Origin: JANYHF01 sp963732765
GTDB lineage: Bacteria; Pseudomonadota; Alphaproteobacteria; Rhizobiales; Hyphomicrobiaceae
Direction: 5' to 3'
Length of the DNA: 64,000 nucleotides
Assembly: GCA_963732765.1 (NCBI GenBank)
Contig: CAVTAS010000010.1
Span: forward strand, 1,054,001-1,118,000
The translations under genes and the position numbers were made by a program. Position 1 is the first letter of the stretch, and each line of letters begins with the position of its first letter. The notes under the pieces are model-generated. The model was not told the DNA's origin. It searched no databases and was given only the letters and a program-made list of their open reading frames with translations. Positions 47,742 through 56,489 of the stretch are shown in pieces.

Positions 47742-47882
47742 GTGACTCGATATCCCTTCCAAGCCGCCGCGGCAGCGGTTGCACTCACCGTGGCGCTCCT
47801 TTACGGCACGCCACAAGCTTGGCCGTCCGCCGATCCTGAGATCGAAGTCGCCGCGCCGCTTACTGCCGTGAAACCGCAGTGA
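47742..47882 (+). CDS. Possible 46-residue exported peptide
   Basis: From GTG 47742 the frame encodes MTRYPFQAAAAAVALTVALL, a signal-peptide-like start, then an acidic/hydrophobic tail rich in Ala and Pro. The rest of the surrounding frame (from 47568) does not look coding. There is no clear ribosome site. It could be a chance open frame in the about 590-base gap between tRNA-Lys and iorA; nothing else was recognised in that gap. Confidence 0.3.
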   Translation: MTRYPFQAAAAAVALTVALLYGTPQAWPSADPEIEVAAPLTAVKPQ

Positions 47883-48058
47883 TCGTCCGCCCAACGACCA
47901 AGTGCCCGCCGGTCCTGGCTGAGGGCGGGGCCGCAGGATGGCGCGCGCGGCATGGCGTTAACCCAGCCAGCCTTATTGACGCCCGTCTGGACGCAGGCCT
48001 AGATCATCAGCTGTCCGCGATCTAGCCGATCCAGCCCGTCAAGCAAAAGGCTACTCCA

Positions 48059-50209
48059 ATGGCCGAGCGTTCGTTTGCCCGTGAGGTCCAGGACCTCAAG
48101 CTCGGCGAAGGCGACGAGTTCCGCGGCGAGGGCATCCTGGCCATCACCAAGGCGCTGCTGCAATCGGGTGTCGGCTATGTCGCCGGATACCAGGGTGCGC
48201 CGATCTCGCATCTGATGGACGTGCTGGCCGACGCGCAGGACATCCTGGGCGAACTCGACGTGCGCTTCGAAGCCAGCGCCTCGGAAGCCGCCGCAGCAGC
48301 CACATTGTCCGCCTCAGTCATGTATCCGATCCGTGGGGCGGTGACCTTCAAGGCGACGGTGGGCACCAATGTGGCGTCCGACGCTTTGGCCAACCTCGCC
48401 TCCGGTGGCGTGACGGGCGGCGCCTTGATCATCGTCGGGGAAGACTATGGCGAGGGCTCCTCGATCATGCAGGAGCGCAGCCACGCCTTCGCGATGAAAT
48501 CGCAGATGTGGCTGCTTGATCCGCGACCTAATCTGCCCTCGATCGTGGATGCGGTCGAGAAAGGGTTCGAGCTGTCGGAAGCCTCCAACACGCCGGTCAT
48601 GCTGGAAGTGCGCATCCGCTGTTGCCACGTGCACGGAAGTTTTAAGACCAAGACCAACAAGCGCCCGCCCTACACGCTGCGTCAGGCGCTGGAGAACCCG
48701 AAGCGCGATACCTCCCGCATTGTTCTTCCGCCGGCCTCCTATCTGCACGAGCGCGAGAAGGTCGAGAAACGCTGGCCGGCGGCGGTGAAGTACATCAAGG
48801 ACAACAAACTCAACGAGGTGTTCGCCGGCGACCTTGCCAAGGTTGGCATCATCCTGCAGGGCGGCATGTACAATGGCGTGATCCGCGCGTTGCAGGGGTT
48901 GGGCCTCGCTGACATCTGGGGCAATAGCCGCGTGCCGCTGTACGTGTTGAACGTCACCTATCCCCTGATCGACGACGAGGTGACGGCCTTCTGCGCCGGC
49001 AAGGAGGCTGTACTGATCGTCGAGGAGGGCCAGCCCGAATACATCGAAATGGCCGTCAATACGATACTGCGCCGCGCCGACATCCAGACCAAGCTGGCGG
49101 GCAAGGGCACGCTGCCGATGGCCGGCGAATACACCGGCGCGGTAATGGCCAAGGGCATCACAGCGTTTCTGACGAAGTTCGCTTCCGATGCGTTGCCGGA
49201 TCATCTGCGCGCGCCCAATCAGCCCTCGATCCTGGAGAGTGATGCCGTGAAGGGCCTCGCCACGGTGGTGCCGCCGCGCCCGCCGAGCTTTTGCGTCGGC
49301 TGCCCCGAGCGTCCCATCTTCTCGGCCATGAAGCTGGTCGAGCAGGAGCTTGGCCCGCATCACGTCTCGGCCGATATCGGCTGCCACCTGTTCTCGATCA
49401 ACGCCCCCTTCAACATCGGCGCCACCACCATGGGCTACGGCCTGGGCACCGCGTCCGCCGCCGCCTTCAACGTGCCGGCTGCCAAGCGCCCGATCTCGAT
49501 CATGGGCGACGGCGGTTTCTGGCATAACGGCCTGACCAGCGGCATCGGCAACGCCGTGTTCAACAAGTCCGACGGCGTCACCATCATCGTCGACAACTAC
49601 TATTCGGCGGCCACGGGTGGCCAGGACATCCTGTCCTCGCGCGCCAGCAACAGGAGCCGCTCCACCAAGCACCCGATCACGCGCGCGGTCGAAGGCATCG
49701 GGGTCGGCTGGGTGCGCCAGATTGATCGGACCTACGACGTCGCCAAGATGCAGGCCACCTTGCGCGAGGCCCTGACCACCAAGGTCAAGGGCCCGAAAGT
49801 GATCGTCGCCTCGTCGGAATGCATGCTGAACAAGCAGCGGCGCGAAAAGCCGCTGCTGGCCAAGGCGGTCAAGGACGGCCAACGCGTGGTGCGCCAGCGC
49901 TTCGGCGTCGACGAAGACGTGTGCACGGGCGATCACGCCTGCATTCGCCTCTCGGGCTGCCCATCGCTGAGCGTGAAGCCGTCCGACGATCCGCTCCAGG
50001 ACGATCCCGTGGTGGCGATCGACAACTCCTGCGTCGGCTGCGGCACCTGCGGCGATGTCGCCGAAGCCGCGGTGCTGTGCCCGAGCTTTTACCGCGCGGA
50101 TATCATCCAGAACCCGAACGGGTGGGACCGGTTTTTGGCGCGGGTACGGAGTAGAGTCATCGGTACGCTGCAGCGCCGTCGGGAAGCGGTACGGCCGAGC
50201 CTGGCATGA
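48059..50209 (+). CDS. iorA: Indolepyruvate ferredoxin oxidoreductase alpha subunit
   Basis: The 716-residue product has the pyrimidine-binding N-terminal half (YVAGYQGAPISHLMDVLADA, VGTNVASDALANLASGGVTG), FCVGCPERPIFSAM, and the thiamine-diphosphate region SIMGDGGFWHNGLTSGIGNA with VTIIVDNYYSAATGGQD. A C-terminal ferredoxin-like part has a clear CVGCGTCGDVAEAAVLCP cluster motif and a second Cys group (CTGDHACIRLSGCPSL). It decarboxylates aryl pyruvates from aromatic amino acids to acyl-CoA and reduces ferredoxin, together with IorB. The neighbouring iorB is frame-broken, so function depends on whether those breaks are real. Confidence 0.92.
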   Translation: MAERSFAREVQDLKLGEGDEFRGEGILAITKALLQSGVGYVAGYQGAPISHLMDVLADAQDILGELDVRFEASASEAAAAATLSASVMYPIRGAVTFKATVGTNVASDALANLASGGVTGGALIIVGEDYGEGSSIMQERSHAFAMKSQMWLLDPRPNLPSIVDAVEKGFELSEASNTPVMLEVRIRCCHVHGSFKTKTNKRPPYTLRQALENPKRDTSRIVLPPASYLHEREKVEKRWPAAVKYIKDNKLNEVFAGDLAKVGIILQGGMYNGVIRALQGLGLADIWGNSRVPLYVLNVTYPLIDDEVTAFCAGKEAVLIVEEGQPEYIEMAVNTILRRADIQTKLAGKGTLPMAGEYTGAVMAKGITAFLTKFASDALPDHLRAPNQPSILESDAVKGLATVVPPRPPSFCVGCPERPIFSAMKLVEQELGPHHVSADIGCHLFSINAPFNIGATTMGYGLGTASAAAFNVPAAKRPISIMGDGGFWHNGLTSGIGNAVFNKSDGVTIIVDNYYSAATGGQDILSSRASNRSRSTKHPITRAVEGIGVGWVRQIDRTYDVAKMQATLREALTTKVKGPKVIVASSECMLNKQRREKPLLAKAVKDGQRVVRQRFGVDEDVCTGDHACIRLSGCPSLSVKPSDDPLQDDPVVAIDNSCVGCGTCGDVAEAAVLCPSFYRADIIQNPNGWDRFLARVRSRVIGTLQRRREAVRPSLA

Positions 50210-50258
50210 CAGTGTATCTAACAATGCTCACCCCATGACCAGCCAATCGGCTGCATTG

Positions 50259-50502
50259 CCTTCCTCCATGGAGACCTCTGCAGAGAACCCGAACACACCC
50301 ATATCGTCATACTCGCGTAGGCGGGTATCCATGCATGTCAAAGTTTGGCACAACATGAGCACCACGGACGTTTTAGATACGGCTTGCGCTTTTCATCGGC
50401 TCCTGAAACTGCCATCGGCTTGCATGGATCCCCGCCTACGCGGGTATGACGAGACTTGTGCTGCCACTCGCAACTGTTCAGAGGTCTCCTATGGAAGAAG
50501 GG
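50259..50502. repeat. MITE-like inverted-repeat element, copy 2 (~244 bp)
   Basis: The ends CCTTCCTCCATGG and CCTATGGAAGAAGG are related inverted sequences. Interior arms contain GAGACCTCTG, CGTAGGCGGGTATCCATGCA and ATCCCCGCCTACGCGGGTAT, with CATGTCAAAGTTTGGCACA in the centre. Copy 1 at 16267-16514 matches along nearly the whole length, with many point differences. It lies between iorA and iorB, which are normally adjacent, so it probably inserted into the iorAB operon. Confidence 0.85.
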
Positions 50503-50551
50503 CAGTGTCCGGCCCATTCGTCCTTCATTCCACGACGACCCCGGTGTCATT

Positions 50552-52106
50552 GTGACCGACCCCCGCCCCATCTCCCTCTCCGTGCACGCCATGGGCGGCC
50601 AGGGCGGCGGGGTGCTGATCGACTGGATCGTGGCGCTGGCCGAGGCGCAGGACTACGTCGCCCAGGCTACTTCGGTCGCGGGCGTCGCCCAGCGCACGGG
50701 CGCGACGCTCTACTATGTGGAACTGCTGGCCCCGCCGGCTGAGGGCTGGCAAGATCGCCGCCCCGTACTCGCGCTCATGCCCGCGCCCAGGCGAAGTCGA
50801 CATCGTGATCGGCGCGGAATTCATGGAAGCCGGGCGCGCCATCCAGCGCGGGCTGGTGACGCCCGATCGCACCACGCTGATCGCCTCGTCGCACCGTGCG
50901 CTGGCCGTCTCGGAAAAATCCGTCCCGGCGACGGCATGGCCGATGCCAGCAAGGTCTATGCGGCGGCCAGCGTTGCGGCCAAACAGTGGATCGCGTTCGA
51001 CATGGCCGAGCTGGCCGAACGCTCCGGCAGCGTCATATCGGCGGTGCTGTTCGGCGCGCTGGCGGGATCCGGCGCGTTGCCGTTTGCGCGCGAGGCGTTC
51101 GAGGCGACCATCCGTGCGGGCGGGATCGGCGTGGAGCCCTCGCTGCAGGCGTTCGGCCTCGGCTTCGATGCGGCGAGCCGGCAGCGAGCCGGGGGCAAAG
51201 CGCGGCGCCGGCCCTGCCCGCCAAACCCGAAAAGCGCCTGCCGCCGCTGGAGCCGATGGGATGGGCGCCGTTCGACGGCTGGTCGCACGCGCCCGGGGCG
51301 CCTTTGCCGAGCCACTGCATGGCATGGTGGCCGCCGGGCTGCGCCGCACCGTAGATTTTCAGGATGCAGACATATGGCGCCCAGTATCTCGACCGGCTGG
51401 AGCGGCTGAGCCAAGTACGACGATGCCGCCCGCAGACTGGCGCCTGACACTGTCGGCCGCCAAGCACCTCGCCCGCGCCATGGCCTACGACGATGTGATG
51501 CGCGTGGCCGACCTGAAGACCCGCAGCACGCGCATCACCGCGTGTCCGCGCCGAAGTCGCCGCCAAGCCGGATCAGATCCTGACCACCACCGAGTTCATG
51601 CACCCGCGCATCGAAGAGCTGGCCGGCGCGCTGCCAAAATCGCTCGGCCTGCGGATCGAAAACTCGCCGGCGCTGCGCTGGCTGCTCAGCCCCTTCGTCA
51701 ACCGGCCACGCCGTGTCCAAACCGGCACCATCCGCTGGTTCGTGCCGCTCTATCTGATCGGCGGCCTGCGAAGTCCTGGCGGCGCGGCTCGCTGCGCCAC
51801 GCCCGCGAGGATGCCCATATCGAAGCCTGGCTGAACAAGGTCGCGACCGCCGCGCCCATGGACTATGCGCTCGCCGTCGAACTCATCGAATGCCGCCGCC
51901 TCATCAAGGGCTATGGCGACACGCATGCGCGCGGTGCCTCGAAATACGACAAGGTGGTTGTCAGCCGCCGACCGGCTGGCCGGCCGCCACGATGCCGCCG
52001 ACTGGTTGCGCCGCTTGCGCATCGCCGCCCTGGCCGACGAGGACGGCGTCGACGCTGGCCGATACGCTCAAGACCATCGATTGCATTTCTGGCCGACGCC
52101 ACTTAG
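50552..52106 (+). pseudogene. iorB: Frame-broken iorB (indolepyruvate oxidoreductase beta subunit)
   Basis: From GTG 50552 the sequence encodes VTDPRPISLSVHAMGGQGGG and other strong IorB segments, but in alternating frames. HAMGGQGGGVLIDWIVALAE is followed after about 50790 by EVDIVIGAEFMEAGRAIQRG in a second frame. ASKVYAAASVAAKQWIAFDM is back in the first. Then come LPPLEPMGWAPFDGW, GMVAAGLRRTVDFQDA, LSAAKHLARAMAYDDVMRVA, FMHPRIEELAGALPK, SLRHAREDAHIEAWLNKV and AADWLRRLRIAALADEDG in turn, ending FLADAT. About ten one-base shifts are needed. Individual segments stay well conserved, which fits consensus errors or very recent decay better than old decay. If intact it would pair with IorA. Confidence 0.85.
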
Positions 52107-52176
52107 GTCATTGACCGGAGGCCCACGGCTCTGTTTCTGTTGTCGCCAATCAATGAGACCATCCGGAGGATCGACT

Positions 52177-52947
52177 ATGCTCATGGACTTCGCCGCCGCC
52201 ATCGCAGCAGGCAAAATCCGCGTCATCGACCTGACGCAGACGCTGCGCGCCTCCACGCCGGTCATCCAGCTGCCGCCGCCGTTCGCGCAGTCGAGCCCAT
52301 TCTCGGCCAGCGTCATCTCCAAGTACGACGAGCGCGGCCCGGCCTGGTACTGGAACAACCTCGCCATGGGCGAGCACACCGGCACGCATTTCGATGCGCC
52401 GATCCACTGGGTCACCGGCAAGGACAACACGGCGGGCGCGACCGACACCATCGCGGTCGAGCGCTTCATCGCGCCGGCCTGCGTCATCGACTGCTCGAAG
52501 GAGAGCGCTGCGAACGAGAAGTTCCTGCTCGAGCCAGCCCACATCAAGGCGTGGGAGGCCAAGAACGGCCGCATCCCGAAGGGCGCCTGGGTGCTGATGC
52601 GCACCGATTGGTCCAAGCGCACGGATCCGGCGAAATTCCTCAACGCCAAGGCGGACGGCCCACACGTCCCCGGCCCGAGCGCGGCGGCGGTGACGTTCCT
52701 GGTCAAGGAGCGCGACGTCAACGGTTTTGGCGTGGAGGCCGTCGGCACCGATGCCGGCCAGGCCTTCGCGTTCGAGCCGGCATTTCCAGCCCATCACCTG
52801 ATGCACGGCAACAACAAGTTCGGGCTGGCCAGCCTGACCAATCTGGATCAGCTGCCGCCGACAGGAGCGGTACTGATCACCGCGCCGCTGAAGATCGAGA
52901 ACGGATCGGGCAGCCCGTTGCGCGTGCTGGCGCTGGTCGGGGCGTAA
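52177..52947 (+). CDS. Cyclase-family metal-dependent hydrolase (kynurenine formamidase-like)
   Basis: The 256-residue product starts at ATG 52177 with GGAGGA 6 bases upstream. It has IDLTQTLRASTPVIQLPPPF, the signature GEHTGTHFDAPIHWVTG that supplies the His/Asp metal ligands, and VGTDAGQAFAFEPAFPAHHL. This is the cyclase family (PF04199), which includes bacterial kynurenine formamidase and related amide or lactone hydrolases. Proximity to iorAB suggests aromatic amino acid breakdown, which would suit a formamidase role, but other substrates are possible. Confidence 0.85.
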   Translation: MLMDFAAAIAAGKIRVIDLTQTLRASTPVIQLPPPFAQSSPFSASVISKYDERGPAWYWNNLAMGEHTGTHFDAPIHWVTGKDNTAGATDTIAVERFIAPACVIDCSKESAANEKFLLEPAHIKAWEAKNGRIPKGAWVLMRTDWSKRTDPAKFLNAKADGPHVPGPSAAAVTFLVKERDVNGFGVEAVGTDAGQAFAFEPAFPAHHLMHGNNKFGLASLTNLDQLPPTGAVLITAPLKIENGSGSPLRVLALVGA

Positions 52948-52960
52948 ACGGACGGTCCGT

Positions 52961-52992
52961 GTGTAGGGGCGAGACAAGTCTCGCCCCTACAC
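52961..52992. repeat. GTGTAGGGGCGAGA palindrome after the cyclase gene
   Basis: The 14-base arms GTGTAGGGGCGAGA and TCTCGCCCCTACAC surround CAAG. The same arm core (GTAGGGGCGAGAC) is at 26133-26157 near dnaA. It starts 14 bases after the cyclase stop and lies before the convergent GST gene, so it may end transcription from both sides. Confidence 0.8.
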
Positions 52993-53011
52993 CTATTGAT
53001 CTGCGCCCATA

Positions 53012-53719
53012 TCACGCCGGCCGCTTCGGGATCTCCAGCCCGCGCTGTACCGCCGGACGGGCGAGCGCACGTTCCTGCCAAGCGGGTACGTGTTTCAGCT
53101 TGGCATACTCCATGATTTCGCCGGCGCCGTAGAAGCCGACCAGATTGCGCACCCAGCCGATCAGCGCGATGTCGGCGATGGTGAAATCGTCGCCCATCAT
53201 CCACTGGCGGCCTGCAAGGCGGGTTTCGAGCACGCCGAGCAGCCGCTTGCTTTCGTCGCGGTAGCGCTCGAAGGGCCGCTTGTCGGCGATGTCCTTGCCC
53301 GCGAACTTGAAGAAATAGCCCAGTTGGCCGAACATCGGGCCGACCGCGGCCATCTGGAAGAACACCCACTGGATGGTCTCGATACGCCGCACCGGATCGG
53401 CTGGCAGCAGCTTGCCGGTTTTCTCGGCCAGATAGAGCAGGATCGCGCCGGACTCGAACAGGCCGATTGGCTGGCCGCCGGGCCCATCTGGGTCGATGAT
53501 CACCGGGATCTTGCCGTTCGGGTTCAGCTGAAGATAGGGCGGCGTCCAGGTCTCGTTTTTCATGATGTCGATGTAATGCGCCTCATACGCAAGACCAAGC
53601 TCCTCAAGCGCGATAGACACCTTCACGCCGTTCGGGGTCGGCGTGGAGTAGAGCTGGATGCGCTCGGGATGCACGGCAGGCCAGCGGGTCGCGATGGGGA
53701 AGCTGGAGAGATCGGGCAT
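53012..53719 (-). CDS. Glutathione S-transferase family protein, YfcG/GstB-like
   Basis: The 235-residue product has the GST N-domain IQLYSTPTPNGVKVSIALEE, NPNGKIPVIIDPDG with the cis-Pro, and ESGAILLYLAEKTGKLLP. A helical C-domain with QWMMGDDFTIADIALIGWV follows. PTPNG in place of a Tyr/Ser at the start and the insert near FFKFAGKDIADKRPFERY are typical of YfcG/Ure2p-like disulphide-bond oxidoreductases. ATG 53719 was chosen; the frame upstream to 53887 overlaps the divergent DUF983 gene and is not conserved. Cytoplasmic; substrate unknown. Confidence 0.88.
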   Translation of the reverse strand: MPDLSSFPIATRWPAVHPERIQLYSTPTPNGVKVSIALEELGLAYEAHYIDIMKNETWTPPYLQLNPNGKIPVIIDPDGPGGQPIGLFESGAILLYLAEKTGKLLPADPVRRIETIQWVFFQMAAVGPMFGQLGYFFKFAGKDIADKRPFERYRDESKRLLGVLETRLAGRQWMMGDDFTIADIALIGWVRNLVGFYGAGEIMEYAKLKHVPAWQERALARPAVQRGLEIPKRPA

Positions 53720-53813
53720 GATGTTCCTTGAGAGTTGTCCGGAAGGTCCGACAATTGCGCCATAGTGTTGCAGGACGCTTGACCCCTGCCAAGCCAAGGC
53801 CGACATCACTGCC

Positions 53814-54284
53814 ATGCCAATGAAACACACCGCTACGAGCTCCGCACCTGCCCAGTCGGCCAACGACCGGCCGCTGCTCCAAGCCATGACGCGCGGCGCC
53901 GCCGGACGCTGCCCCGCTTGCGGGGTCGGCGCGCTGTTCCCAGCCTATCTGAAGGTCAACGACCGCTGCCCCTCGTGCAGCGAAGAGTTGCATCATCACC
54001 GCGCCGACGATGCACCGCCCTATTTCGTGATCATGATCGCGGGCCACATCGTGGTCGGCGCGGCGCTGAGCGTCGAAGTCGCCTATGGCCCGCCGATGTG
54101 GATGCAGATGGTGGGTTGGCCGCTGCTTGCCATCGCGCTCTGTCTGCTGCTGCTGCCGCCAGTGAAGGGCGCGCTGATCGGCTTGCAATGGGCGTTTCGC
54201 ATGCATGGCTTCGATCCCGCCACGCGCAAGACCGGCATCGCCGGCATCGACTTCGATCCGATCTATCCGAGCAATGACCGTTAG
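53814..54284 (+). CDS. DUF983 family zinc-ribbon membrane protein
   Basis: The 156-residue product has two CxxC pairs, CPACGVGALFPAYLKVNDRC followed by PSC, forming a zinc-ribbon-like N-terminus. Two hydrophobic helices follow (YFVIMIAGHIVVGAALSVEV and MVGWPLLAIALCLLLLPPVK). This pattern is the DUF983 family, common in alphaproteobacteria and of unproven function, often near cytochrome oxidase genes (not seen here). The stop overlaps the NUDIX start by 11 bases, so the two are coupled. ATG 53820 is an equally possible start. Confidence 0.88.
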   Translation: MPMKHTATSSAPAQSANDRPLLQAMTRGAAGRCPACGVGALFPAYLKVNDRCPSCSEELHHHRADDAPPYFVIMIAGHIVVGAALSVEVAYGPPMWMQMVGWPLLAIALCLLLLPPVKGALIGLQWAFRMHGFDPATRKTGIAGIDFDPIYPSNDR

Positions 54285-54969
54285 GCCCGTCACCCCGCGC
54301 GATGCCGCCAGCCTGGTGATCGTCCGCCAGCGGACCACCGGGCCGGAGGTTCTGCTGGGCAAGCGCCGCAGCACGCAGGCGTTCGCGCCGGGCACCTTCG
54401 TGTTCCCCGGCGGCAGCCTGGATGAGGCAGATCATGCGCTCGACCATGACGAGCTTCTGGCTGACCACCACCGTGCGCCGCTCATGGCCGAGCAACCGGG
54501 CCATCGACCTGAGTCGTTCGCCTTGGCCGCCTTGCGCGAAACCTTCGAGGAAGCCGGGCTGATTTTCGGCCGCGCCCACGCCAGCCCCCAACCCGACGCT
54601 CCAGGCGGCTGGCCCGCCTATTTCGCCACCGGTTTTGCGCCCAGCCTGGCCCCCCTCTCCTTCATCGCCCGCGCCATCACCCCGCCGGGCCGGGCGCGCC
54701 GCTTCGACGCCCGCTTCTTTCTGGTTTCGGCCGAAGCCATCGCCCTCGATACCGGAGCCACCGACGGTGAGTTCGAGCAGCTGATCTGGCTGCCGTTCGC
54801 CGAGGCGGACACGCACAATCTGCACAGCATGACCCGCATCGTGGTGGAGGAAGCGGCGGCGTTCCTGGCGCTGGACGAGCCGGCGCGGCGCAGCACGCCG
54901 GTGCCGTTCTTCTTCGAAGACGAGGCGGGATGGCGGCGTGCGGAGTTGGGGCGCAAAAAAAGGGATTAG
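54274..54969 (+). CDS. NUDIX hydrolase (NUDT7/19-like, CoA-diphosphatase type)
   Basis: The 231-residue product starts MTVRPVTPRDAASLVIVRQR. FAPGTFVFPGGSLDEADHAL precedes a long insert, and the Nudix box core ALRETFEEAGL supplies the metal-binding glutamates. The insert between the first Gly and the REXXEE part is typical of NUDT19-like enzymes. C-terminal HNLHSMTRIVVEEAAAFLAL and FFFEDEAGWRRAEL are also family-like. It likely cleaves a nucleoside diphosphate derivative. The last codons and stop (AAAAAAAGGGATTAG) are made of the GGGATTA repeat, so the C-terminus was probably reshaped by that repeat. Confidence 0.85.
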   Translation: MTVRPVTPRDAASLVIVRQRTTGPEVLLGKRRSTQAFAPGTFVFPGGSLDEADHALDHDELLADHHRAPLMAEQPGHRPESFALAALRETFEEAGLIFGRAHASPQPDAPGGWPAYFATGFAPSLAPLSFIARAITPPGRARRFDARFFLVSAEAIALDTGATDGEFEQLIWLPFAEADTHNLHSMTRIVVEEAAAFLALDEPARRSTPVPFFFEDEAGWRRAELGRKKRD

Positions 54970-55080
54970 GGATTGGGGATTAGGGATTGGTAAGGTGGGA
55001 GTCCGGCCACGGGGGCTTTGCCACTTCTTAGTCCCTAATCCCTAATCCCTAATCCCTAATCCCTAATCCCTAATCCCCCC
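54962..55080. repeat. Telomere-like heptad repeats in inverted orientation
   Basis: Four imperfect GGGATTA/GGGATTG units occupy 54962-54990, and six perfect CCCTAAT units occupy 55033-55074 followed by CCCCCC. A 42-base unique spacer lies between. The array can fold into a long hairpin. It carries the NUDIX stop codon at one end and abuts the pncB start codon at the other. Confidence 0.9.
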
Positions 55081-56376
55081 ATGATCGACATCGCCACCCG
55101 CGTCTACAATCACACCTGGAAGATCGATCCGATCGTGCGCTCGGTACTCGATACCGATTTCTACAAGCTGTTGATGGCGCAGACGATATTCAAGCGTCAC
55201 CCGAATGTCGCGGTGACCTTCGCGATCAAGAACCGCACCGCCGACCTCAAGCTCAGCGACGCCATCGATATCGGCGAACTGCGCGAGCAGCTCGATCATG
55301 TGCGCAGCCTCAGCCTGTCGCGGGGCGAATCGACCTGGCTGCGCGGCAACAGTTTTTACGGCAAGCGGCAGATGTTCGGCGCCGATTTCCTGGCCTTTCT
55401 GGAGACCTACCGCTTTCCCGACTACCACCTCGACCGCGATGCCACTGGAGATATCCGCCTCACCTTCGAGGGGCGCTGGATCGAGACCACCTTGTGGGAA
55501 ATCCCGGCGCTGTCGATCCTCAGCGAGCTGCGCTCACGGGCGGTGCTGAAGGGCATGGGCAAGTTCGAGCTGCAGGTGTTTTACGCCCGCGCCATGACGC
55601 GCACCTGGGACAAGATCCTGCGGCTTAACAAGCTGAAGGGCACGCGCATTGCCGATTTCGGCACCCGCCGCCGTCACGGCTTTTTGTGGCAGGACTGGTG
55701 CGTGCAGGCCATGGGCGAAGGATTGGGTGACGCCTTTTCCGGCACCAGCAATTGTCTCATCGCCATGCGCCGCGAGGTCGAAGCCGTCGGCACCAACGCG
55801 CACGAGCTGCCGATGGTCTATGCGGCGCTGGCCACCGACGATACCGCACTCAGGGCCGCGCCCTATCAGGTGCTGGCCGACTGGCAGCAGGACTACGACG
55901 GCAACCTGCGCATCGTGCTGGCCGATACCTTTGGATCGACCGAATTCCTGAAAAACGCTCCGGACTGGGTGGATCGCTGGACCGGCATCCGGATCGATAG
56001 CGGCGATCCGTTCGAGAAGGGCGAGGAGGCGATCGCCTGGTGGGGGGCGCGCGGCCAGGACCCCAGGGACAAGCTGATCATCTTTTCCGATGGCCTCGAT
56101 GTAGAGCGCATGGAGGCGCTGCACGCCCGCTTTTCCGGGCGGGTGCGGCTGGGCTTTGGCTGGGGCACGCTGCTCACCAACGACTTCCGCGGCCTCGCCC
56201 CCGGGCGCGGCACCGATCCCGTCAGCCTGGTGTGCAAGGTCTGGTCCGCCGATGGCCGGCCGGCGGTGAAACTGTCGGACAATCCGTCCAAGGCGACTGG
56301 TCCGAGCACCGAGATCGCACGCTACAAGCGGGTGTTCCATACCGAGGCGCAGAAGGCGCTGCCGGTGACGGTGTAG
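55081..56376 (+). CDS. pncB: Nicotinate phosphoribosyltransferase
   Basis: The 431-residue enzyme has SVLDTDFYKLLMAQTIFKRH, DFGTRRRHGFLWQDW with the phosphoribosyl region, GTSNCLIAMRREVEAVGTNA-AHELPM, GIRIDSGDPFEKGEEAIAWW, IIFSDGLDVERMEALH and GFGWGTLLTNDF. All match PncB of the NAD salvage pathway, which converts nicotinate and PRPP to nicotinate mononucleotide. The ATG follows directly after CCCCCC of the heptad repeat, so no Shine-Dalgarno is present; initiation may be weak or depend on another signal. No alternative downstream start looks better. Confidence 0.95.
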   Translation: MIDIATRVYNHTWKIDPIVRSVLDTDFYKLLMAQTIFKRHPNVAVTFAIKNRTADLKLSDAIDIGELREQLDHVRSLSLSRGESTWLRGNSFYGKRQMFGADFLAFLETYRFPDYHLDRDATGDIRLTFEGRWIETTLWEIPALSILSELRSRAVLKGMGKFELQVFYARAMTRTWDKILRLNKLKGTRIADFGTRRRHGFLWQDWCVQAMGEGLGDAFSGTSNCLIAMRREVEAVGTNAHELPMVYAALATDDTALRAAPYQVLADWQQDYDGNLRIVLADTFGSTEFLKNAPDWVDRWTGIRIDSGDPFEKGEEAIAWWGARGQDPRDKLIIFSDGLDVERMEALHARFSGRVRLGFGWGTLLTNDFRGLAPGRGTDPVSLVCKVWSADGRPAVKLSDNPSKATGPSTEIARYKRVFHTEAQKALPVTV

Positions 56377-56394
56377 CAAGTTAAACGGGGAAGT

Positions 56395-56482
56395 TAAACG
56401 GGGACAGTTTACTTATATCGCGCTGAAGACTCTTGGTCGTTGCGGTGGCAGTGACGCGATATAAGTAAACTGTCCCCGTTTA
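56395..56482. repeat. Hairpin element with AAACGGGGACAGTTTACT arms, copy 2
   Basis: Perfect 28-base arms at 56395-56422 (starting TAAACGGGGACAGTTTACTT, ending ATATCGCG) and 56455-56482. A short partial duplication of the head (GTTAAACGGGG) precedes it at 56380-56390. It lies between pncB and the first porin, 7 bases from the porin stop. Confidence 0.9.
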
Positions 56483-56489
56483 GCTTCGG

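Noticed and set aside
48314..50224. 636-codon minus-strand frame opposite iorA
   Set aside because: Composition is Arg/His/Gly-rich without motifs, and iorA on the other strand is unmistakable.
54962..55080. True telomere or linear chromosome end, suggested by GGGATTA units
   Set aside because: The repeats are internal, short and flanked by ordinary genes on both sides.
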